DNA of 64,000 bases from Engraulis encrasicolus. Its lineage: Eukaryota > Chordata > Actinopteri > Clupeiformes > Engraulidae. The stretch lies in NCBI RefSeq assembly GCF_034702125.1, contig NC_085865.1:20350281-20414280 (forward strand). The letters are read 5' to 3'. The position numbers and the translations under genes were made by a program. The first letter of the stretch is position 1. Each line of letters opens with the position of its first letter. A model generated the notes under the pieces. It was not told the DNA's origin. It did no database searches and saw nothing but the letters and a program-made list of their open reading frames with translations. This document shows positions 10,407-21,300 of the stretch, one piece after another.

Positions 10407-12271
10407 CACCAGGAATTATGTTAGCCAGGACTCTTTGCCTTCGGCCACTGTCTCTGCTGGCCCATTATACATAGGCTACTGACAGAAACCCTGAATGATA
10501 TTAGACTAGAAAATAATATTGGTAACAGCAGGAGTAACACATGTCATTGTTTTTGTAGAGGCCTGGTTTTGTTGCAACCTTTAGACCTACATTATAATGT
10601 GACTATGCATCCCTAAATAGTATCCTTTTCCCTAGTCACGTGACTCTGTTTCCCATATTAGCTGCATGCTAAATAATGTAAGCTGATCTATAAATTATTC
10701 AGCGCAAGCTCAGCATAAGACCCTATGACAGCATTGTCACTCATTCCCTGCCATCTGCTTATACCACTCATCCGGTAGGCTGTACTTCAGCCATGCTCTT
10801 CACCATCAAGTTGGTATAGACAATAGAGAATTATCTTGAAAGATACAGAGCCTGTTTAGGCCTACAATATGTGTTTTCTTTCCATCAAAACATATGACCG
10901 AGTTACAGTAGACTCTGTTTTCGTGGTCGTGGTGGTGCATGACTTCCTTACAAATGTTTACCCCTATGCCAAGTGACACGGATTTGAAGGCAACAGCTGA
11001 GAACGATTGAGCGGACATGATAAGACTAAATATAGCATGGCTGTTCTGCATTTTCGCTGAGCTTAGCCTATCTCACTGGCTCTTTTGCTCTGACTAGTTC
11101 CTGTTGAGAGATGTAGCCTACTACAGATCTCCCACTACCTTAGGTCAGAGGGAGTTCACAACAGCAAGCTATAGTAATGATTATTACTGACACATAACAT
11201 ACAACATGGCACACTAGTAAATTATACAGTATGTGACAACGTAGGCCCATTATAATAGGCTAATAAATAGGGTTGAAATGAAGAATGAAATGAAACATTC
11301 CTGAGAGAACAATTCAATTGAATTCAATTCCAGTTCCCAGGAAATACAGCACTCGACATGTGTGCTCAACATGTGCTCAACATGTGCTCGGGGTGTGCAA
11401 TGACAGTGCATAATAACCTGTGGAGCCCTGTGGACAAACACGCACTGATACCTTTCTAGGCTACATACCACTATTTGTATTGCCCACAAAGACTGCGACA
11501 CAGGCAGTCTCCACCTGATGCTTGTCTAAATTCCATTGCTTACCTCTCAACACCTCATATTACCATAGCCCTGATAAATGACAAGCCAGACAGATGCCTG
11601 ATGCTTACCGCATTTCTTGTCATGACTCAAATGCCTCAACCTGTTCCTTTCGGCCTAGATCTATATCATCAGGGTTATTCGGTATCCTTGCTGCAGGCTG
11701 AAATGAAAACGGTAGATAATCTTTCACCATAACGCAGGAGTCCAAGGCTACATTTTCGATGTGTTGTAGTTGTCCTTTACAGCTTAATTCAAGTTAGAGC
11801 AGTGTTAAAAGGTTTCACTATTGTTTTTTTTTCTTTTGCATGTTTACCAATATTACTCAAACTATGAAAGTGCATTTTTTGGAAGTAAAGGTGTGTGGTG
11901 ATTTGTGATGTAACAGTACAATGTATTGTTGACAGTGGCACCTGCAGTGGCAGCCATATTTTTGTCAACCAAAACAAAAACAGCACCCCCTTTTGGTTAT
12001 GAAAGGTTACTGTTTGTCTCTGGAGGAGAACCCAGACCTCATGTTCAACAGGGGCCTCACTCAGTCATCTTGTGAAATTATCAAATGTTTCCTCTCTATA
12101 ATAATGCTAATAACAACAACAACAACAATAATGTTCTTATTATGGCCTAGGGTTTCATTATTCCTCAGTTGGACAATGTACGTCTGTTTATCTACTGAAT
12201 CGTTGCTGTATTTTGTTGTTGTTAGTGTTGTTGTTGTTTTCTTACTTGGGCGTCATGGCGGCTGCCTTTTA
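9208..12271 (+). other. Putative pkia 5' intron / upstream region, no gene seen
   Basis: Contains a (GA)n tract and otherwise unique-looking AT-rich DNA with no supported exon. If the candidate first exon is wrong, this is simply upstream intergenic sequence. Confidence 0.35.
10326..10404. repeat. (GA)n microsatellite
   Basis: About 39 uninterrupted GA units. Confidence 0.95.
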
Positions 12272-12297
12272 GATGATCCTGCTGAAATGCCTCAGCT

Positions 12298-12869
12298 ATG
12301 ACTGATGTGGAGTCAGCGACATCCTATGAAGACTTCAGAGCCTCAGGGAGGGCAGGAAGGAGGAATGCCATTCACGGAATCTTGGGATCCCCAGGCGACC
12401 TTGAGGGAACCGAGTTGTCCGAGGCCCTAGCCGAGGTCAACATCAGTAAAGCTGGTAAGTGGAGCTTTGTTTTTTTTTGGCATTGTTATACATTGTGTCT
12501 TGTAGTGGTGTTGCCTTTTAGTGAAGATGGCAACACTGGCAAAACAACCTGCTGTTTGAAGAAGAAAAAAAACAACTACATCCCTACACCACTGCCATGA
12601 TGAGGCAGTGAGTCCTAAGTAACAGATTGAGACTTTGTTTTTACCATTTTGGTAAATGTATTTTTAATATTTTTGCTGCATGAAAACGTTGGGAATGAAC
12701 ATTCTTATCAAACTTTTCTTTGTCTCTACTTTTCTCTATCATGCTCCTGCTCATTCTCTCTCTCTCTCTTTCAACCCCTCCCCCAGGTAATGATGAGGAA
12801 GGAGAGCAAGGTCAGGATTCCTCCTCGTCCCCTGCGAAATCAGAGGAGGCCAAAGAGGAAGGCACCTAA
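12298..12869 (+). CDS. pkia: cAMP-dependent protein kinase inhibitor, alpha type (two coding exons)
   Basis: The product binds and inhibits the free catalytic subunit of PKA as a pseudosubstrate and helps export it from the nucleus. Coding exon 1 is 12298-12454 (donor GTAAGT) and exon 2 is 12787-12869 (acceptor CCCCAG, stop TAA). They join in phase 1 into 79 codons, close to the roughly 76 residues usual for PKIA. The N-terminus MTDVES..YEDF..SGR and the pseudosubstrate site GRAGRRNAIHGIL match the family. The Arg-Arg-Asn-Ala-Ile core, with Ala in place of the phosphorylated Ser, is intact. A leucine-rich segment LSEALAEVNI sits where the PKIA nuclear export signal lies. The acidic, Ser-rich C-terminus is typical and variable. 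The start was chosen from family alignment. A likely splice acceptor, CTGCCTTTTAG, lies 26 bp upstream. PKIA fits better than PKIB or PKIG by the N-terminus. Confidence 0.9.
12455..12786 (+). other. pkia intron between coding exons
   Basis: A 332-bp intron with canonical GTAAGT donor and a pyrimidine-rich tract before CCCCCAG. It contains a short TC-rich run near 12,750. Confidence 0.85.
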
Positions 12870-12929
12870 CTGAGAGCCGACTCCCTGACACCATCTGCTG
12901 GAGGAAGGACGTCACTCATCCACATCCCT

Positions 12930-12930
12930 C

Positions 12931-12978
<48 letters not shown>
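12930..12978. repeat. (TC)n microsatellite in pkia 3' UTR
   Basis: CT repeat of about 49 bp with a single TTT interruption. Confidence 0.9.
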
Positions 12979-12980
<2 letters not shown>

Positions 12981-14270
12981 ATGCTGACCTCTCTTCCTTT
13001 TTGATATGTCTCACCTTGACCCCTCCGGTCTCTACCGTTCGCCCATGGCTGCTGCTGCACTGGGGAGACCTCTGATGGACATGATCCTCCTTCAGGCTAC
13101 ACGCAGCACAGGGGAAGGGCCGTGGGCAATGCCTCGCCCGGATCCTCCAGACATGGTGGATCCTCCAGACATGAGACACCGGTGGCAGCCTCACCTGTTT
13201 GGCAATGACTGATTTCAGAGGACACCTCGTGCCACCACCACCACCTATGTCACCGTCCCTGCTGATGGTGACGTGACCTCAGCCAGTGAGCTGCTGCTGT
13301 CCCACCTCAGTCAGTCCTGTAGCTGAAACGTTAAGTTGAGTTGAGCTGAGTTGAGTAGGAACAACTGCCTTAGGTACCCTGCTTTTGGCACCTCGAGGGA
13401 TTGAACAGATACCACCCTGTACCCGAGCCCGTGCCACTGTTCTGCATCCACCCCTTAGGGATGCTGGATCTCCCCCTAAGTGGGGGAGAAGGCAGAGTGG
13501 GTAGATGTGTAGGACGTGATGGTTAAGTCAATCACACAGACTCTTTGACCTGACCCACACCTGTGCTGAGACAGTGATTCTGGATCGATAGGATTCAAAC
13601 TGCCAAAGTTTGGTGTTGTTTCATTTTCACAGGTGCGTAACACTCAACAGCTTAGTAGACGTGATGTGATGTGTACAAAGTAGTTCAACCCTCTGCTGTT
13701 TACCAATGCATATTTATACCTGTAACTCTGAAGCGAAAACCACTTTTGTACTCTTAGGTGTAAGTATCTTAACTGTATTTATTATAACTTGATGCTGCCA
13801 TGGTAGACTGTAGTAGTATTTGCACAGTGTAGTGTGTGTCTTGCCCACCCATACTGAGAAATTCAACCAACATGCATGCACTGTAATAATTCAAAATCAG
13901 TTGATAATAAAGGATTATCATTATTATCAATTATATAACATAATTCACAATGAAGGTTGCATTGATGTGCACTACAACTGTTTTTTGTATGGAAGAGCTG
14001 TTACTGCCACTTGGAAGTTGTGGGATGGTGTAAACAATAGAGTATGCTACCTTTGGAGCGAGAGTGGAGAGAGTGTGATCTGAGATGCTTGTTGAAGGGA
14101 TTGTTCAGGTGTCGAAGCCTGTCTGAGCCTGCCATTTGATGGTTGAGGTGTTTTTTGGTTTTGTGCGGATGAAGGTACTAAAGTTACTTACTCCTCAATC
14201 ATGCTCCTGCAGAAGCAGACGCTTTGTGGCCAGTGTGTTGTATGTTTTTCTTCACCCTGTGTACAAAGTA

Positions 14271-14276
14271 AATAAA
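14271..14276 (+). terminator. Candidate polyadenylation signal AATAAA
   Basis: AATAAA in the context AAAGTAAATAAAATGC lies about 1.4 kb after the pkia stop codon. It is the best-placed signal for the end of the transcript. Confidence 0.4.
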
Positions 14277-14502
14277 ATGCTTAAAGCCTTGAGAATAACT
14301 CCTATAGTGTATGTTCTGTATGTTCTGTTATATGATGCAGGGGTTTTTTTTGACAATGGAAATAGAATTAAATTCTTACATTTCACAAAAGGGAAAGGAT
14401 ATTATAACTGGAATGGTCTGTTTGATAAGGCCAAAGTCTGCAAAGTCAGTGAATCCAAACAGATTGAAAATATTTGCCCATATTCAAAAAGGCCTGTTGT
14501 TC

Positions 14503-14941
14503 CCTACTGTGGCCTAATGGTAGGGTACTGGGTTACTACCCAGGTTCGATTACTGCCCGGGTCATTTTCCAATCCTTCCATGAGTGCGTTTTAATGTGCG
14601 ACCTTGCCCCCTCCACTTGCGCTTGTCTCCTCGTCCCGCCTCCTGGCCCCTCCTCCGTGGAGAAAACGATAAAGTTTCCCAGCTGTCAGCCTAGCCACAA
14701 CAACTTTTGAGGGACTGTTTTTCATTCACCATCCTAATTGCAAATGAGAAAAAGACTCTACAATTGAGCTTTTGCAAGATATTGAAATATAATGCTGTTG
14801 TCAGTGATGTCATCATGACGAGAAGCAAGTGGAGGAGGCAAGGTCGCATATTGCAAAGCACTCCACATCTCTCTCACCCCACTTGTTTCCTGTCCCTCTC
14901 TCACTATCCTATCATAAATAAAGGCTCAAAAGCCATAAGAA
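14503..14941 (+). mobile_element. tRNA-derived SINE split by a MITE
   Basis: The head has an A-box-like TGGCCTAATGGTAGGGTA and a B-box-like GGTTCGATTAC. The tail (from 14863) carries the common fish SINE motifs CTCTCTCACCCC, TTTCCTGTCC and CTATCATAAATAAAGGC. Head and tail are separated by an inverted-repeat element at 14,583-14,862. Confidence 0.6.
14583..14862. mobile_element. MITE inserted within a SINE
   Basis: Terminal inverted repeats of about 45 bp: left AGTGCGTTTTAATGTGCGAC, right complement AGTGCTTTGCAATATGCGAC. Both continue into CTTGCC(C/T)CCTCCACTTG. No certain target duplication was seen. Confidence 0.65.
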
Positions 14942-15115
14942 AACTCAGTATGCCTTCAAACTATCTGACCTTATTAATGGTGGACGACTAGTTGCAATTT
15001 ATCTTAAGTTGCAATGAGGCACACAAAATGTCAACTGAATGTGAAATTAATGTAGAAGGCAAAGTGCATTTTAGCATTTTCGGGTGTTAGTAGTCTACTC
15101 CTGTAATGATAATAA

Positions 15116-15401
15116 GGTAACACTTTACTTGACGCCGGCATCATACGTATGACATAACGGTTTCATAACATTGTCATAATGCAGTCATGAATGTGTCATA
15201 AACATTATGACAATGTCATAAACATTGTATGACTTTGTCTTTAAGTGAAATTCGGTTATGACAAAGACAGGCCCAACAATGTCAACTTTTCATGGCTATA
15301 AAACATTCATGACATTGGCATTATGTTTATGACTCGTTCGTGACACTATTATGTCACTGTTATGTCATACGTATGACGCCGGCGTCAAGTAAAGTGTTAC
15401 C
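15116..15401. mobile_element. Palindromic MITE, 286 bp
   Basis: The ends GGTAACACTTTACTTGACGC and its complement form long inverted repeats that extend through GTCATACGTATGACATAAC. The interior is built of TCATAA/TTATGA motifs and is itself largely self-complementary. Flanks are GATAATAA-like, so the target duplication is ambiguous. Confidence 0.75.
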
Positions 15402-15671
15402 GATGATGATAATAATACGCTGATTTAAACAGTAGATTAGGCCTAATTGATAATATCAAAATCTGTTGCTAGTTATGTATATGTCTGGTACAGTGATTAT
15501 CTGTCAAGTTTTCGATTCCTCATCATTGGCTCTAAGTGTCCTGTGCAGTCGTAGTCCTAATCCAGAAGGCCAGGCCATAATGTTAATATGCTCTTAGCCC
15601 GTATGTGTGGATTAGATGTATTAGGCTCCACAAGGACAGCTTGCAATGCTCGTGCAGCTAGGGGGTGTATG

Positions 15672-15828
15672 CAGTGCTTAATTTGAGGGGGAGCTAGCTC
15701 CGGAGCCTCAGACGAGAGCTCCAGAAGCTTGGATGGAACCTTAGGGAAAGACATCACAGATCCCCCCTCCTGGGGGAGCCACCCATCCTCTGCGCTCCAG
15801 GACCTCCCACTTGACAAATTAAGCACTG
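15672..15828. mobile_element. hAT MITE, 157 bp
   Basis: Inverted ends CAGTGCTTAATTTG / CAAATTAAGCACTG are flanked by the exact 8-bp duplication GGTGTATG (15664-15671 and 15829-15836). Confidence 0.9.
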
Positions 15829-16129
15829 GGTGTATGTACTGTAGATATACCATCTCCAATATCTACAAACAATGCCTTCAATAAAATGTAAGTAATTTAA
15901 TGTCTTCCATGCCATGTCAATACAAAAAAATCAATTTTCAACTGACAATTTCTAACTGATGGGGGTGTGGCAGGTTGGCAGGAAAAGAATAGCAAAACAA
16001 AAAATAGGTAATTGAATAAACTTAATAACTAATGTAATACAAATAAAATAAAATAATCTTAAGAACATTCCGAACAGCATTATAATAATCTATTGAATCC
16101 CTGCCAGTACTACTATTATTGGTATTGTT

Positions 16130-16254
16130 TTATATATACCTCACAGGCCTAGACAATAGTTGTACATTTTGTGAATATTGTGGCCTGGCCCATGTAAGGG
16201 GGCCTTGGCTGGAGTCTACTGGTGGGACCTTGTCACGGTGAAGTTTGGGAACCC
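16130..16254. mobile_element. hAT-type terminal fragment
   Basis: The end GAAGTTTGGGAACCCCTG is typical of Charlie-like hAT termini, and it abuts the 3' end of LINE copy 2. The other end was not identified. Confidence 0.35.
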
Positions 16255-16324
16255 CTGATCTGTGGCATTGATTGCAGTATTCAAGAAAACACCTCATGGA
16301 TGCACTGGGACGCACCGTCAGTGA

Positions 16325-16674
16325 GTGCGTATACATGCAGTTCAGTATCCCGAATATGAGGCATATCCCGGTTATGATCATATTCGGGATAAGGTGTTTA
16401 TATGAGCACAGAACGTAATATCCCAGTCAACATTCTTGGCAGTTGTAGAATTCTCTTCAAATGCGTGTAGCCTGGAAACCAACGACAGCGTTCTATGTTT
16501 ACATGCGGCCGTATCCCGGCTTCTGTCGGAATACTCCACCTAGCATATCCCGATTTCTCAGTATCCCGAATAAGGGCTTATTCGGGATACTGACGTGTTT
16601 ATATGCTCAAACGCAAATTCGGGATACTTAATATCCCGATCATATTCGGGATACTGAACTGCATGTATACGCAC
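16325..16674. mobile_element. MITE with repeated TATCCCGAATA motif, in LINE copy 2 3' UTR
   Basis: Perfect terminal inverted repeats of 35 bp start GTGCGTATACATGCAGTTCA and continue into GTATCCCGAATATGA. The 7-bp repeat TCAGTGA flanks both ends (16318-16324, 16675-16681). The interior repeats TATCCCGAATA-like motifs in both orientations. Superfamily not assigned. Confidence 0.8.
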
Positions 16675-16681
16675 TCAGTGA

Positions 16682-16760
16682 TGTATATACTGGAGATCAT
16701 TGGGTGTTTCGGGTCTCGCAACATCATACACCCTCACCCAGGCGACCCAGCCGGGGGTGA
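16682..16760 (-). other. LINE copy 2 3' UTR (proximal part)
   Basis: On the - strand this follows the ORF stop and contains GACCCGAAACACCCAATGAT, matching the copy 1 tail motif. The tail continues beyond the MITE to about 16,258. Confidence 0.6.
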
Positions 16761-18689
16761 TCAGGCCCCGACTTGCGTCCCAGTAGCAGACCACGGATCT
16801 GCCCTCCTTATCCAAAGCCACCGGGTGGCCTTCTCAGCGGCTTCACGTGCGGACTTGATGGCCCTCTTCTTGGCTGCTCCTGTGATGCCCAGGCGACTCA
16901 GGACCTTGCATAGAGACCTTCCAGAAAAAACCCTGCAACCTTCCTCTATGGCAGGGGTGTCAAACTCAAATTGACCGAGGGCCAAAATCAAAATCTGAAA
17001 CGAAGTCGCAGGTCAAGCTCAACATCTATTTTCAAAAATGTACTAAAATTGTGCATACATGCAATTCATAATCATAGTTAAATTTCACACACACTCCTTC
17101 CCGTAATATATGGTAGTTCAAATGTGTCCGCACATCCTGTGACACACCAAATTTCATCTTCAAGTCTTGTTTCACTATACACTAATGGTGTGGGCTAACT
17201 GTAATACACATTTGAAATGATCTCGCGGGCCGAATAAAATGGCTCTGCGGGCCAAATTTGGCCCCCGGGCCTGAGTTTGACATCCCTGCTCTATGGGCTC
17301 GTAGAATGTCCTCCAGCCTCCCTCCCTGCACTCCTCCACCAGTTCCCGGTACTTGGCCCTCTTCCTCTCGTTGGCCTCCTCAATGTTTTCCTCCCAGGGT
17401 ACTGTCAACTCCAGTATGATCAGCTGTTTTGAGGACTGTGAGGTCATGATCATATCTGGGCGGAGGGTTGTTGTTGCAATTTGCTGGGGGAACCTTAGCT
17501 GCTTGCCCAGGTCGACCTGCAGCTGCCAGTCAGATGTTGTGTGGAGGAGGCCAGTTGCCCTCTGTTGGTGTGTTCTGGGTATTACTCCAGCTTTAACAAA
17601 GGATATTGCCTTCTTCGGAGCGTGATGGTTTTTGCTGGAGCTGATGGCTGAGGCTACGCTCTCAGCGACTGCCTTGAGCACCTGATCATGGCGCCAGCAG
17701 TAGCGACCACCTGCCAGGGCCTTCGAGCAGCCGCTGAGGAGATGTTCCAAAGAGCCTCTACCAGAGCACAAAGGGCAGGAGGGTGTCTCACTTTTCCCCC
17801 ACACGTGGAGGTTTGCAGGGCTTTGTAGGACATCGTAGACAGCTTGCACTAAGAAGCGGACCCGCTGGAAATCTGGTTGTAAAATGTTGGTCCAGGTGAT
17901 CCTGCGCTGTAGTGCGCTCTCCCACCTCGTCCATGCTCCTTGCTGTCGTAAACCCACTGCCACTCCAACCTCCAACCTCACTCGCTCCTCCTCCACACCT
18001 GCTCTAACTTCTTCCTGGATCAGGTGACGTCTTTCCTTCCCATGCGTCTGACTGACTAGGGTCTTTGGGAAGTAACCCAAGCCTGCCACAGTTCCCACTA
18101 GTGCCTTCTGTCTTAGGCGGGACTCTGCCAGCTCCACTGCTTCCCCAGCCCTCCACTTCCTTCCTGTCCTCACCTCAATGCTGGCTACTGAAACCTTACT
18201 GTCCTTTGAGTCCCGGTACTGTAGGGCTTCCCTGGTGCGTGCCACCATTAACTGTTCTTTGAAGCCACTGATGGGCAGCTGCAGAGTGTTGCTTGTTCCA
18301 TACAGGGCAGCGCTGGTGAGACTGCGGAGAAGTCCCAGCCACCTACGAAGAAAGCCGCTGATTTTCCTTTCTAGGGACTCAACTGCTGTCATTGGGACTG
18401 CATAAATCAGCAAAGGCCACAGGATGCGGGGCAGGATTGAATGCTGGTAGATCCAGGCTTTAAATCTACCAGGCAGGCCAGATTTGTCTACCTTGGTGAG
18501 CCAGGTGCCAAGTTTTAAGCTTGCCTTCTGAATGGCTGCTGAGTCTTTCAGGCTGGAGTCAAAGAGCTTCCCCAAACTCTTGACAGGTTGTTCCGTGATG
18601 GTTGGGATGACAGTTCCTGAGATGGAAAAACGGAACTTGTAGAATCCACCTGCACCCTGGGACTGATGTTGCTGTAATGGTGTGGTCAT
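16761..18689 (-). pseudogene. LINE copy 2 ORF, C-terminal half with RLE endonuclease, split by a MITE
   Basis: From 18,660 downward the frame gives VIPTITEQPVKSLGKLFDSS, LPRILWPLLIYAVPM, the CCHC knuckle CPLCSGRGSLEHLLSGC, RYCWRHDQVL, and the nuclease residues RPDMIM..ILELTVPWEE..AKYREL. The frame is interrupted by a hAT MITE right after the codons for EPIE (target CTCTATGG). It resumes on the far side with EEGCRVFSGRSLCKVLSRLG and ends RWLWIRRADPWS..VGA at 16,761. Removing the MITE and one target copy restores the frame, so this half was open when the MITE landed. Confidence 0.85.
16952..17288. mobile_element. hAT MITE, 337 bp, inside LINE copy 2
   Basis: Inverted ends CAGGGGTGTCAAACTCA / TGAGTTTGACATCCCTG are flanked by the exact 8-bp duplication CTCTATGG (16944-16951, 17289-17296). 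The interior includes the common GGGCCGAATAAAATGGCTC tract. Confidence 0.95.
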
Positions 18690-19556
18690 CCATGTAGGCT
18701 CTGATGGGGGGTTGTCGCACGCCTGACTTGGTCAGGGGCCCTCTGCACTCCACCTCAGCTGACTTGACCACCATGTTCATGGCTAGGGAAAAGAGGACAA
18801 CGGAGTACAACGCAGCCTGTAATTATCCCTTTCCCTATACAGTGCCAGTCTGATGTTTCAGACCCAGAAGTGACCCTCATCCTGAAGTTATTGTAATAAT
18901 CCAGAATGAGGTCCTTGATTTGACTGGGAACATGGTGGACGTGAAGCGCAAGCTCAACCAGCTTATGTGGTATGGACCCATAGGCGTTTGCCAAGTCCAA
19001 CCACAAGACAGCTAGGTCGCCTCTGTTCTCATGAGCCTCTCTGATCAGTTGTGTGACAACTCCTGTGTGTTCCAGACAGCCAGGTGCGCCGGAGATCTCT
19101 CCCTTCTGTACTGATGGATCAATGCAGTTGTTTTTGAGGAGAAACTCGGTCAGCCTTCGTGAGATGATGCTGAAAAACACCTTCCCTTCAACGCTCAGTA
19201 GTGAGATGGTCCGAAACTGAGTGATGTCTGTTGAGTTCTCCTCTTTGGGCATCCAAACTCCCTCAGCACACCTCCACTGGTCGGCCACTTTCCCTCTTCT
19301 CCAAACCACCTTCAGGCCCCTCCACAGGTGCCGTCGAAGCTCTGGGCAGTGCTTTTAGACCAGATAAGGAATTCCGCTTGGGCCTGGTGCAGATGCCGAG
19401 CAGGCCGCTTTGACAACCTCTTCAACTTCCTTCAGGCTAGGCTCCTTCATGTTGAACTCTGCTGTCGGGGGGCCTGGGCTAATGAGAGCTTTGTTGGGCT
19501 CCAGTTCCAGGTCCCTCAGGGGATCGCTCACTGTGTCTTGGAGGAAGCGATTTAAG
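18660..19556 (-). pseudogene. LINE copy 2 ORF, reverse transcriptase part
   Basis: Read on the - strand: SASAPGPSGIPYLV, an in-frame TAA, then KHCPELRRHLWRGL, QFRTISLLSVEGKVFFSI, LWLDLANAYGSIPHKL and KGIITGC in one frame. After a frameshift near 18,810 a second frame gives PIRAYMDDHTI, the catalytic box. About 27 codons between the YMDD region and KFRFSISGTVIP are missing compared with copy 1. The RT is therefore dead, although the YMDD box itself is intact. Confidence 0.8.
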
Positions 19557-20740
19557 TAAATATGTTTCTCATCTTAACATAGATGCTCAACTGATAAACA
19601 TTCATTGTAACATGATCTGTTGTAGTGTTGTAGTGTATTACTTGTAGTACTTTAACAGTAATTTTCATTTAATAAAAATTATCTAAATTTCCCATTTTTG
19701 GCAAACAAGTTATTTCCATTCTCTAGACCTAAAGATAACATTTATCCAACATATTTTTTATGTACTCCACTTTCAAATCCATATCTTTATTCAATAATTA
19801 TAAAGAGACTTGTCGATGATGCTGTACAATATGTGTTGTCACGATTCCCTGTAGTGGACAGATGGTGCATGGCATAAGTGAACTGCAGCCTGTTGGAGGA
19901 GCTGGTTGGCACAGCTAATACACCAGATATATGTGAAGTGAAAGCCCAACCAGCTCCCATTGTCATTGTGACACAGCACTCCCCAGCACTCAAGTGAACG
20001 CTGCTAAAATTCAGATGCAATGTCCATGGCCTGTAATGATGAAAGATTGATGAAATTCAAAGCTTTTTATAACTCTTAGCAATAATAAAGGAATTGTAAT
20101 GCTCGTGTCCATTCACAATCAACAATCAGATTTTTACACACATACAACACCTTCTGGTTTATAACAGGAGCTCTCCCAGCAACTGTTTCTGCTCCTCAAG
20201 GTCGAAAGTTGCCAGCATAGAGGCGGCCAGAGGCTGAAATCGGCCAGTTTCATCTTAACGAAGGGTGCGTTACTGTAGCCTGGTCCTGACCATCCCATAA
20301 TACTAACATTTCATTTCATATTTATGGTCTGGCATTTGTTTGCTCTGAAGCGATTGTAGGAAGCAGGAAGTTTGCACTCAGTTGTGGTTTGAAATTATTG
20401 GACACCTCTCACCCAATCGCTGGCAGTTACTCAACAACAACATAGCGCAGACCAATGGCTCTGGCGCAGATGTGTACATCATTGTCACAAGCATCCTCCC
20501 CCTTTCGCCCCCACGTGGGGGGCGTATTCGCTTATTGGCTGTTTTCCGGAGGGGCGTTGCGATCAAAATTCTACTGCTCCTCCAGGCACTCCATAGAGAA
20601 GCAGGGCCAGACTACCGTAGTGGAGCCAATCCTTTGGCAGAAGTACGTAGGATGGCTCGCGAGGCTAGCGTTACTGAAACCACATACAAAGTTATTTTGG
20701 AATGAAACTCGCTTCCCTCTCTGACAATGTCCCCCAATTC
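19557..20740. other. Intergenic DNA, no gene recognised
   Basis: No supported exon. Around 20,500 the motif CGCCCCCACGTGGGGGGCG is a GC-rich palindrome of the kind found in fish repeats. The rest is unremarkable. Confidence 0.4.
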
Positions 20741-20749
20741 TGAGGATTG

Positions 20750-21030
20750 TCTTTTTTTCAGCAAGACAATGTTCCAAACCACACAGCTTTCTCAAGTATT
20801 GTGAGGATGGCGGACCACCAGATCAAGACCCTGTCATGGCCAGCCTGATGTCCAGGCCTGAGTGCCATTGAAAACTTCTAAAATGTGATCGAGGGGAAAA
20901 GGAAGGGTCGCAAGCCATGAAATAAAACTCAGCAACTTGACTTTTTGAAACAAGAGGGAAATAAAGTCATCCAAGAACAATGTGAAAGACTGGTAGAGCA
21001 TGTCAAGATTCATGACAACTGTGATTAATT
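20750..21030 (+). pseudogene. Tc1/mariner transposase C-terminal remnant
   Basis: The conceptual frame shows FQQDNVPNHTAF, then IKTLSWPA, then a degraded SAIENF. This matches the Tc1 family pattern QQDN.P.HT...LEWPAQSPDLNPIENLW with its second catalytic Asp. Stops interrupt it and the N-terminal DNA-binding part is not visible, so it is an old fossil. Confidence 0.65.
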
Positions 21031-21064
21031 AATATAATAATTAATAATAATTAATATAATACTA

Positions 21065-21300
21065 ATAATAAATTGAAGAGCTTTGTTGCAAAATGACGTA
21101 TATCCATTTTGGCATTTTTTGGGAAATTGACATTTTTGAATTGGGCATTCCATTGCATTGTATTGCAAAAAAGTATGTTCTCGAAATAGTTGAATGGCAA
21201 GAATTCATGCATAGATGATAGGACTTCTGAAAAGTAATTTCCAGTAATATAATGCAAAAGTCAGAAATGGTGGATACGTCGTTTTGCAACTTCAATTATT
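21065..21300. mobile_element. MITE, 236 bp (family member 1)
   Basis: Inverted ends AATTGAAG..TTGCAAAA(T/C)GACGTAT. The interior, with GGGAAATTGACATTTTTG and TTGGGCATTCCATTG, reappears on the opposite strand at 57,812-58,075. Confidence 0.65.

Larger units (their letters stand above)
12870..14290 (+). other. Probable pkia 3' UTR
   Basis: Non-coding sequence after the pkia stop codon, with a TC tract at 12,930-12,978 and no competing gene. It runs to a polyadenylation signal at 14,271. The extent is inferred, since PKI genes usually have long 3' UTRs. Confidence 0.5.
16258..19556 (-). mobile_element. RLE-type LINE, copy 2 (- strand, 5' truncated)
   Basis: This is a second copy of the LINE family seen at 1.9-5.5 kb, read right to left. 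It starts inside the region before the RT (about 19,556), so the zinc-finger N-terminus is missing. 5' truncation is usual for target-primed insertion. It ends in the 3' UTR near 16,258. Two MITEs interrupt it: one in the endonuclease C-terminus (16,952-17,288) and one in the 3' UTR (16,325-16,674). It carries at least one in-frame stop, a frameshift and a deletion in the RT. Confidence 0.85.
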
